15,331 bases of DNA, from assembly GCA_037131065.1 (NCBI GenBank), contig JBAXRT010000066.1, positions 1 to 15,331 on the forward strand. Direction: 5' to 3'. This DNA is from JBAXRT01 sp037131065 (GTDB lineage: Bacteria > Bacteroidota > Bacteroidia > Bacteroidales > FEN-979). Positions 1-5,642 of the stretch are shown piece by piece (within the stretch, counting starts at the first letter, position 1; each line of letters opens with the position of its first letter). The position numbers were made by a program, and so were the translations under genes. The notes under the pieces were generated by a model, which was not told the origin of the DNA, made no database searches, and saw only the letters and a program-made list of their open reading frames with translations.

Positions 1-825
1 CCCGGCCTTGCCAAAACACTTGCCATAAAGTCACTGGCCAACATCATCGATTCCAAATTCAGCCGGATCCAGTTCACTCCCGACCTCCTTCCGGCCGACC
101 TGATAGGAACTCAGATCTATAGTCAGAAGAGAGAAGAGTTCAGTGTTCGAAAGGGTCCGATCTTCGCCAACTTCATCCTGGCTGATGAAATCAACCGGAG
201 TCCTGCAAAGGTTCAGAGCGCTTTGCTTGAAGCCATGCAGGAGCGCCAGGTGACTATCGGCGACCAGACCTTCATTCTTCCGGAACCCTTCCTCGTCCTT
301 GCAACGGAGAACCCGATCGAACAGGAGGGGACCTACCCGCTGCCAGAAGCCCAGATTGACCGTTTCATGCTGAAGGTGGTGATCGGTTATCCGGATAAGA
401 AGGAGGAGAAAATGATCATCCGGCAGAATATTTCAAATGAGACCTTCAAAACGAGCACGATCATTAAACCTGAAAGCATCCTCAAAGCGAGGGCCGTCGC
501 CCGCGAGGTTTATCTCGATGAAAAAATTGAGAATTATATAACCGATATTGTTTTCGCTTCCCGTTTCCCGGCAGAATACAAGCTGAAAAAATTTGAAGGA
601 CTGATCAGTTATGGCGGCTCCCCGCGCGCAAGTATTTACCTCGCCCTGGCAGCAAAGGCCTATGCCTTCATCAAACGCCGCGGATATGTAATTCCGGAAG
701 ATATCCGGGCTGTGGCCCACGACGTGCTGCGCCACAGGATCGGACTTACCTACGAGGCCGAAGCCGAGAACATCAGCACGGAAGATATCATCAATGAAAT
801 TCTTAATACGGTTGAAGTACCCTAA
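1..825 (+). CDS. moxR: MoxR-family AAA+ ATPase, 5' partial
   Basis: This is the C-terminal 274 residues of a MoxR-type AAA+ ATPase; the window begins inside the Walker A loop (PGLAKT at visible residues 1-6). By comparison with the usual length of about 320-335 residues, roughly 45-55 N-terminal residues lie upstream. Walker B with its acidic pair is FILADEIN (58-65), followed by the MoxR-typical RSPAKVQSALLEAMQE. Sensor 1 is in ATENP (101-105), the arginine-finger region is AQIDRF (117-122), and sensor 2 is the GGSPRA segment (205-210). MoxR ATPases are cytoplasmic and are thought to act as chaperones that remodel VWA-domain partners. Here the partners would be the DUF58 protein and BatA/BatB encoded downstream. 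An ATG at 223 lies inside the AAA+ core and is not the real start. Family assignment is very secure; the substrate is inferred. Confidence 0.96.
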   Translation, partial: PGLAKTLAIKSLANIIDSKFSRIQFTPDLLPADLIGTQIYSQKREEFSVRKGPIFANFILADEINRSPAKVQSALLEAMQERQVTIGDQTFILPEPFLVLATENPIEQEGTYPLPEAQIDRFMLKVVIGYPDKKEEKMIIRQNISNETFKTSTIIKPESILKARAVAREVYLDEKIENYITDIVFASRFPAEYKLKKFEGLISYGGSPRASIYLALAAKAYAFIKRRGYVIPEDIRAVAHDVLRHRIGLTYEAEAENISTEDIINEILNTVEVP

Positions 826-833
826 CTAATTGA

Positions 834-887
834 AGCCCCACTCCCTGCACCCCCTCCCCAGATGGGGAGGGGGACGGGGGAGGGGCT
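834..887. repeat. GC-rich imperfect palindrome (REP-like hairpin)
   Basis: The core is a perfect 10-base inverted repeat, CCCCCTCCCC (850-859) against GGGGAGGGGG (864-873), with an AGAT loop. The pairing extends imperfectly outward to AGCCCC (834-839) and GGGGCT (882-887). It fills nearly all of the 70-base gap between the moxR and DUF58 genes. There is no T-run after it, so it does not look like an intrinsic terminator. It resembles dispersed C-rich/G-rich intergenic repeats that I recall from Bacteroidota genomes, but a genome search is needed to call it dispersed. It could also tune mRNA stability between the two genes. Confidence 0.7.
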
Positions 888-895
888 GCTGAACA

Positions 896-1771
896 ATGGA
901 AGCCGCAGAAATATTCAAAAAGGTCAGAAAGATCGAGATCAAGACCAGGGGACTGAGCAACCAGATCTTCTCGGGACAGTACCATTCGGTCTTCAAGGGT
1001 CGTGGTATGGCTTTTTCGGAAGTGAGGGAGTACCAGTACGGGGATGATATCCGGAACATCGACTGGAATGTTACTGCAAGATTCAACCATCCCTATATCA
1101 AAGTCTTTGACGAGGAACGCGAACTTACAGTCATGCTGCTCATCGACGTGAGCGGTTCAAACCAGTTCGGAACCAGGAAGACGCTGAAACAGGAGATGAT
1201 CACGGAGATTGCGGCGGTACTGGCATTCAGTGCTATCCAGAACAACGACAAGGTGGGGGTGATCTTCTTCAGCAAACAGATCGAAAAATTCATACCACCC
1301 AAGAAAGGAACCTCTCACATTCTCAGGATCATCCGTGAGCTTATCGATTTCAGACCCGACCACCAGGGTACAAATGTTTCCGAAGCACTGCGGTACTTCA
1401 CCAACGTCATTAAAAAGCGTTGTACGGCTTTCCTTTTAAGCGATTTTCTGGATAAAGGATTCAGCGATGCCATCAAGATCGCAAACAAAAAGCATGACCT
1501 TATCGCCGTACAGATCTTTGATGAGAGGGAGACCAGCCTTCCCGATGTCGGGTTCATCAGGGCCAGGGATGCCGAGAGTGACAAGCTGATCTGGATCGAC
1601 AGTTCCGATATCAGGGTGCGTACACAATATAATAAATGGTATACCGGGCACCAGGCGTTTCTGAATGAAACATTTTTAAGAAGCGGGGTGGATGTTGCAC
1701 GCATCAGGACGGATCAGGACTATATCAAACCACTGATGGGGTTGTTTAAAAAAAGAGGAGCAAGAAGATAA
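896..1771 (+). CDS. DUF58 domain protein of the Bat cluster
   Basis: This 291-residue protein is a DUF58 family member, normally encoded next to a MoxR ATPase. The family signature is clear: YGDDIRNIDWNVTARF (48-63) followed by HPYIKVFDEERELTVMLLIDVSGS (65-88). That last segment carries a DxSxS metal-site-like motif (D84, S86, S88), in keeping with the VWA-like fold proposed for this family. No signal peptide or membrane span is visible, so it should be cytoplasmic, probably as the partner of the MoxR ATPase. The start ATG at 896 lies just after the GC-rich hairpin and gives the usual family N-terminus; no clear Shine-Dalgarno sequence precedes it. The gene is co-oriented with the whole bat cluster. 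Exact role is unknown. Confidence 0.95.
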   Translation: MEAAEIFKKVRKIEIKTRGLSNQIFSGQYHSVFKGRGMAFSEVREYQYGDDIRNIDWNVTARFNHPYIKVFDEERELTVMLLIDVSGSNQFGTRKTLKQEMITEIAAVLAFSAIQNNDKVGVIFFSKQIEKFIPPKKGTSHILRIIRELIDFRPDHQGTNVSEALRYFTNVIKKRCTAFLLSDFLDKGFSDAIKIANKKHDLIAVQIFDERETSLPDVGFIRARDAESDKLIWIDSSDIRVRTQYNKWYTGHQAFLNETFLRSGVDVARIRTDQDYIKPLMGLFKKRGARR

Positions 1772-1841
1772 TGACGAGTGACGAGTGACGAGTGACGAAT
1801 GAAATTTCCTATTGACTTAATGACCTAATGACCTAATGACC
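1772..1841. repeat. Composite tandem repeat: 7-mer block then 8-mer block
   Basis: Three TGACGAG units and one TGACGAA (1772-1799) begin directly after the DUF58 stop codon. After a short AT-rich spacer come units of an 8-base repeat, TGACTTAA, then TGACCTAA twice, then a partial TGACC (1813-1841). The array runs into the next gene: the ATG at 1836 is made from the end of the last full unit and the start of the partial one. The same order, a 7-mer block then an 8-mer block, recurs upstream of batE. Confidence 0.92.
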
Positions 1842-2804
1842 CGTTTAGTTAAAAATATTATCCTTCTACTTTCCATCACTGCTACTTCGCATGGATTTGG
1901 CCAAAACGTGGCGGTTACTGCGAAGCTTGACACAGGCGCCATGCTGATCGGTGATCACGTCGGGATGACGATCTCCTTTACCGGCCCGGTGAAAACACAG
2001 GTACTCTGGCCTTTCATCCCGGATACCATCCTCGGAAATATCCAGGTGATCGGAAGGGGAACGATCGATACTGCCTTTTCGACGGATAAACTTACGGCTA
2101 CTTACAAGCAGTTTCTGAACCTGACCTGTTTTGATTCCGGATTTTACAATATTCCTTCCATTCCTTTCAGATACAGGAACCTTCCCGACACCAGCCAGAT
2201 GATGGCGCTCAGTGACCCGCTGATGCTGGCAGTGCATACCCTGCCTGTCGATACGACCAAGGCCATCAAACCCATCAAGGGCATCATGAAGATCCCGATC
2301 TCTTTCCGCGAGATGTTGCCATGGATCATTGCAGGAGTACTGTTGGCGGCAATCATCCTTGCGGTGATCTGGTACATCAGGAAAAGGAGAAAGAACGAAC
2401 CTGTTTTCCGCCTCAAACCAAGGGTTGTTTTGTCCCCGCAGGAAAAGGCGCTCCAGGAACTCGAAAAACTTCGGGTCAAAAAGCTTTGGCAATCAGGCAA
2501 AGTGAAAGAATATTATACAGAGTTGACAGACGTTCTCAGGATATATATAGAGGAGAATTTTCGTGTTCCTGCCATGGAACAGACCACCTCCGAGATCATG
2601 GATGCCCTGTCGGCACTAAATGAAATAAACCAGGAACCGCTCACTAAGCTTAACCAGGTTCTGAACCAGGCCGATATGGTCAAATTCGCCAAGGGACATC
2701 CGCTCCCTTCCGAAAATGACCAGTCGCTGGAACTGGGGATATCCTTCGTCCATACCGGGTTTAAATCCGTTACAGCGACTGAAGATACAACTACTGCATT
2801 ATGA
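1836..2804 (+). CDS. Single-pass membrane protein, BatD-like C-terminus
   Basis: This is a 322-residue exported membrane protein. It has an N-terminal signal peptide (hydrophobic core about residues 7-16, likely cleavage near FGQ at 21-23). A periplasmic region of about 130 residues, probably Ig-like, follows, then one membrane span (about 162-181) followed by basic RKRRK, and a cytoplasmic domain. The cytoplasmic part aligns without gaps to the end of BatD: residues 209-258 here match 522-571 of BatD, sharing the SGK, (F/Y)Y, E(I/L) and AL positions, and both continue to an FA-x-G motif. It therefore looks like a reduced BatD paralogue. It sits at the DUF58-batA position where other Bacteroidota also have an uncharacterised gene. 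Its stop overlaps the batA start by four bases (ATGA), implying translational coupling. The ATG lies in a tandem repeat. A function specific to it is not known. Confidence 0.85.
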   Translation: MTRLVKNIILLLSITATSHGFGQNVAVTAKLDTGAMLIGDHVGMTISFTGPVKTQVLWPFIPDTILGNIQVIGRGTIDTAFSTDKLTATYKQFLNLTCFDSGFYNIPSIPFRYRNLPDTSQMMALSDPLMLAVHTLPVDTTKAIKPIKGIMKIPISFREMLPWIIAGVLLAAIILAVIWYIRKRRKNEPVFRLKPRVVLSPQEKALQELEKLRVKKLWQSGKVKEYYTELTDVLRIYIEENFRVPAMEQTTSEIMDALSALNEINQEPLTKLNQVLNQADMVKFAKGHPLPSENDQSLELGISFVHTGFKSVTATEDTTTAL

Positions 2805-3787
2805 TAAAGTTCGCAAATCCGCAATTCCTTTTTCTGCTGGTCATCATACCCGGACTGGTTGTATGGTACTTTTACCGGCTGAAAAATAACAATGCGGACC
2901 TTAAGGTTTCCGACATAACAGGATTTGGAAATACCGGGCGCAGCTTTAAGATGATCGCCTTTCATGCACTGTATGTCATCAGGCTGCTTGCCATTATCCT
3001 TCTGATCGTCGCCATGGCCCGTCCCCAGACCAGCCTCAGCAGGCAGGATGTGAGTGTTGAGGGGATCGACCTTGTCATTGCACTTGATGTCAGCGGATCC
3101 ATGCTGGCCATGGACTTCAAACCCGACCGGCTTGAAGCCTCCAAAGCCGTTGCCATCGATTTTATCGACGGACGCCCCAACGACCGCATCGGCCTCGTGA
3201 TCTTCAGCGGGGAGGCATTCACCCAGTGCCCGATCACAACCGACCATTCCGTTCTGAAGAATCTCTTCATGGATATCAGGAGCGGTATGATCGATGATGG
3301 TACTGCCCTGGGCGACGGACTGGCGACAGCGGTGAACAGGCTCCGTGGCAGCAAGGCCATCAGCAAGGTCATCATCCTGCTCACCGATGGGGTGAACAAC
3401 ATGGGAAGCCTTGATCCCCGTTCGGCTGCAGAGATTGCCAAGCTTTACGGTATACGTATCTATACCATAGGGGTTGGGACAGTCGGGAAGGCGCCATACC
3501 CGGTACAAACACCATTCGGCATGCAGACCCAGATGATGGAGGTGAAAATTGATGAACCCCTGCTCCAGGAGATTGCCCGGGCAACCGACGGGAAATATTT
3601 CCGTGCGACAAACAATGCCAAACTGCGGGCCATCTACCAGGAGATAGACAAACTGGAGAAATCGAAGATCGATGTAACCGAGTTCAGGAAGAAGAAAGAG
3701 GAATTCGTCCCCCTGGTCCTGCTTGCCTTTGCACTGCTTGGACTGGAGTTTTTACTACGATATCTGTATTTAAAAAACATACCATAA
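2801..3787 (+). CDS. batA: BatA, VWA-domain membrane protein
   Basis: This 328-residue VWA protein is one of the paired VWA subunits of the Bat system. Two N-terminal membrane spans (about 8-25 and 56-74) precede the VWA domain, and a third span lies near the C-terminus (about 302-323). This is the usual BatA/BatB layout. The metal-ion-dependent adhesion site is intact: D96-x-S98-x-S100 in LDVSGSM, T168 in DDGTALGDG, and D196 in LLTDG. The N-terminus (MIKFANPQFLFLL) matches the paralogue BatB. The gene overlaps its upstream neighbour by four bases. It probably interacts with BatB and the MoxR ATPase through the VWA domain. BatA is assigned rather than BatB because it comes first in the conserved order; the two are otherwise similar. 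Confidence 0.95.
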   Translation: MIKFANPQFLFLLVIIPGLVVWYFYRLKNNNADLKVSDITGFGNTGRSFKMIAFHALYVIRLLAIILLIVAMARPQTSLSRQDVSVEGIDLVIALDVSGSMLAMDFKPDRLEASKAVAIDFIDGRPNDRIGLVIFSGEAFTQCPITTDHSVLKNLFMDIRSGMIDDGTALGDGLATAVNRLRGSKAISKVIILLTDGVNNMGSLDPRSAAEIAKLYGIRIYTIGVGTVGKAPYPVQTPFGMQTQMMEVKIDEPLLQEIARATDGKYFRATNNAKLRAIYQEIDKLEKSKIDVTEFRKKKEEFVPLVLLAFALLGLEFLLRYLYLKNIP

Positions 3788-3797
3788 CAAAGAAGTT

Positions 3798-3823
3798 AAA
3801 TCTGAAATCTGAAATCTGAAATC
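3798..3823. repeat. Tandem 7-mer repeat AAATCTG, 3.7 copies
   Basis: Three perfect AAATCTG units plus AAATC lie in the 43-base gap between batA and batB. The unit contains TGA when read across its junctions, so every plus-strand frame is closed within 21 bases. The unit differs in sequence from the TGACnnn arrays nearby but has the same 7-base period. Confidence 0.9.
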
Positions 3824-3830
3824 GTAAAAG

Positions 3831-4859
3831 GTGTTTAGGTCCGCTCATCCATACTATTTTTACCTCCTTGCGCTGATCCCGGTCTTCGTCCTGATCCTCG
3901 TGCTTTTCCTTGTGTGGAGGAAAAAGGCGCTGAACAGGTATGGCGACCTGCAGGTGATAGGTCAGCTTATGCCCGAATTTTCGCTGGCAAAGACCATCCT
4001 GAAGTTCGTCCTTTTCATGACAGCCATCATCTTCCTTATCTTCGCTTTGGTCGATCCGCAGACCGGCTCGAAGCTTGAGAAGGTGAAACGCAAAGGTATC
4101 GACCTGATCATTGCCCTCGATGTATCCAACTCGATGCTGGCTGAGGATCTGCGGCCAAACAGGCTGGAACGGGCCAAGCAATCCATCTCTCGTTTGATCG
4201 ACCGCCTGGAGGGCGACCGGATCGGGATCATTGTCTTTGCAGGCAAGGCGTATACACAGCTTCCGATAACCACTGATTATGCTGCTGCCAAGATGTTCAT
4301 TTCCACGATCAATACCGGCATGGTCCAGACACAGGGCACGGCGATCGGCGAAGCCATCGACATCGCGGCAAAAAGTTTTGGCGAATCAAAGCACAACAAG
4401 GCCATCATCATCATCACCGACGGGGAGGATCACCAGGGCGGGGTTCTCGAACAGACAGATGCCGCTGTTAAAAAAGGAATAGCAATCTACACGATCGGCA
4501 TGGGTCTTCCGGAAGGGGCACCCATCCCTGTCTATGAAGGCGACCGGCAGGTCGGATATAAAAAGGACCAGCAGGGGGGTGTCATCATGACCAAACTCGA
4601 CGAAACACTTTTACAGAAAATAGCAAGCCTTGGTAATGGTATCTATTTCCGAGCTTCCAATTCGGAAACGGGATTGAATAAAATATTTGACGATCTTAAT
4701 AAGATTGAAAAGACAGAGATTGAAACCAAACAGTATTCCGATTTTGAGGACAGGTTCCAGTATTTTGTTGCCCTGGCGCTGATAGTCCTGATCCTTGACC
4801 TGTTTGTTTTTGAAAGGAAGACACAGTGGCTCAAAAAGGTGAAACCTTTTAATAATTAA
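3831..4859 (+). CDS. batB: BatB, VWA-domain membrane protein (GTG start)
   Basis: This 342-residue VWA protein is paralogous to BatA, with the same topology: spans at about 10-28 and 57-74, a VWA domain, and a C-terminal span at about 308-326. The metal site is complete: D97-x-S99-x-S101 in LDVSNSM, T170 in TQGTAIGEA, and D197 in IITDGED. The GTG start at 3831 is chosen for two reasons. An in-frame TAA lies at 3825-3827, and the resulting N-terminus (MFRSAHPYYFYLL) aligns with that of BatA; no ATG lies between. AAAAGG abuts the start codon with no spacing, so it is a poor ribosome-binding site. The stop codon TAA (4857-4859) lies within the first unit of the next tandem repeat. It is predicted to act with BatA in the inner membrane. 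Confidence 0.95.
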   Translation: MFRSAHPYYFYLLALIPVFVLILVLFLVWRKKALNRYGDLQVIGQLMPEFSLAKTILKFVLFMTAIIFLIFALVDPQTGSKLEKVKRKGIDLIIALDVSNSMLAEDLRPNRLERAKQSISRLIDRLEGDRIGIIVFAGKAYTQLPITTDYAAAKMFISTINTGMVQTQGTAIGEAIDIAAKSFGESKHNKAIIIITDGEDHQGGVLEQTDAAVKKGIAIYTIGMGLPEGAPIPVYEGDRQVGYKKDQQGGVIMTKLDETLLQKIASLGNGIYFRASNSETGLNKIFDDLNKIEKTEIETKQYSDFEDRFQYFVALALIVLILDLFVFERKTQWLKKVKPFNN

Positions 4860-4894
4860 TAATTGATAATTGATAATGGATAATTGATAATTCG
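4853..4894. repeat. Tandem 7-mer repeat TAATTGA, about 6 copies
   Basis: Six units with a 7-base period: TAATTAA (4853-4859), two TAATTGA, one TAATGGA, one TAATTGA and a degenerate TAATTCG (4888-4894). The first unit supplies the batB stop codon, so the array begins inside the coding sequence. The batB end may have been redefined by the repeat. Confidence 0.9.
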
Positions 4895-4903
4895 AAAAAT
4901 GAA

Positions 4904-4931
4904 TTCGTCACTCGTCATTAGTAATTAGTCA
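4904..4931 (-). repeat. Inverted copy of the TGACTAA/TGACGAG 7-mer block
   Basis: Read on the minus strand, this block is four 7-base units: TGACTAA, TTACTAA, TGACGAG and TGACGAA. That is the same unit types in the same order as the plus-strand block upstream of batE, so it is an inverted copy. It directly precedes the batC start and supplies an in-frame TAG (4926-4928) that limits how far upstream batC could begin. Confidence 0.85.
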
Positions 4932-4934
4932 TTT

Positions 4935-5609
4935 GTGAAAAAGATCCTGATAGTATTGGTTTTAATTTCAGCCGCCTTTCTTGCCTCGGCCCAGAAAGAG
5001 AACAAACTCTTGCGTGAAGGGAACCGGCTTTATGAGAAGGGAGATTATAAGGGGGCGGAGAAGGATTACCGGAAAGCGATTGAATTGAATAAGGAATCCG
5101 TCAAAGGACAATTTAACCTCGGCGCATCGACTTACCAGCAGCAGAATTATGAGGAATCAGCCAGAATTTTCGGTACATTAGCCGAAAAGAATCAGGATCG
5201 TTCTGCCCAGGCGATGATCTATCACAATCAGGGGAACTCTTATCTTCAGGCAAAGGAGTATGAAAAAAGCATTCTCTCCTATAAAAATGCCCTGATGAAC
5301 AACCCGAAGGACATTGATACGAAATATAACCTTGAATATGCTAAGATGATGCTGAAAAAACAACAGCAGCAACAACAGCAGCAAAACAAGGACCAGCAGA
5401 AAAAGGACGATAAAAAGGATAAGCAGGATCAGAAACCCCAGCAGAACCAGGATCAGAATAAAGATCAGAAACCCGACCAGAAAAAGATCAGCAAGGAGGA
5501 TGCCGACCGCATGCTGGAGGCCCTGAAGAACGATGAGAAGAAGACCATGCAGAAGGTGAAGAAGGAGAAAGCCAAGGTTCAGGTGGTGGGAGTGGAGAAG
5601 GACTGGTGA
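4935..5609 (+). CDS. batC: BatC, exported TPR protein with Q/K-rich tail (GTG start)
   Basis: This 224-residue protein has a signal peptide (1-19, ending ASA before Q20) and then three TPR-type repeats at about 24-57, 58-91 and 93-126. A low-complexity Gln/Lys/Asp stretch (142-184) includes eight consecutive glutamines. A charged C-terminal helix reads ISKEDADRMLEALKNDEKKT (185-204), characteristic of BatC. It should be periplasmic and act as a protein-interaction subunit of the Bat complex. The GTG at 4935 is the start because a TAG lies in frame at 4926-4928 and this start gives a complete signal peptide. The glutamine run mixes CAA and CAG codons, so it is less slippage-prone than a pure triplet run. 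Confidence 0.93.
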   Translation: MKKILIVLVLISAAFLASAQKENKLLREGNRLYEKGDYKGAEKDYRKAIELNKESVKGQFNLGASTYQQQNYEESARIFGTLAEKNQDRSAQAMIYHNQGNSYLQAKEYEKSILSYKNALMNNPKDIDTKYNLEYAKMMLKKQQQQQQQQNKDQQKKDDKKDKQDQKPQQNQDQNKDQKPDQKKISKEDADRMLEALKNDEKKTMQKVKKEKAKVQVVGVEKDW

Positions 5610-5616
5610 TTTTGAA

Positions 5617-5642
5617 TGACTAATGACTAATGACTAATGACC
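5617..5642. repeat. Tandem 7-mer repeat TGACTAA, 3.7 copies
   Basis: Three perfect TGACTAA units and a partial TGACC fill the batC-batD gap. The batD start codon ATG (5637-5639) spans the end of the third unit and the start of the partial one. Each unit also holds an ATG followed four codons later by TAA, so the array is a series of tiny overlapping stop/start sites. Confidence 0.92.

Noticed and set aside
1866..2492. A 208-codon open frame on the minus strand opposite the BatD-like gene
   Set aside because: It is antisense to a gene with a signal peptide, membrane span and BatD homology. The antisense product is rich in R, D and H with no domain or start context.
2513..3508. A 331-codon open frame on the minus strand opposite batA
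   Set aside because: It lies almost wholly over batA, whose VWA motifs and membrane spans are unmistakable. The antisense product has low-complexity, charged composition and no recognisable domain, as expected from the reverse of a biased coding sequence.
3831..4859. batB as a recent tandem duplicate of batA
   Set aside because: The two share topology and the metal site but differ widely elsewhere. The pair is an ancient, conserved feature of Bat clusters.
5346..5395. The glutamine run in batC as a phase-variable repeat
   Set aside because: It is a mix of CAA and CAG codons rather than a pure triplet or homopolymer run, and low-complexity Q/K tails are common in BatC proteins.
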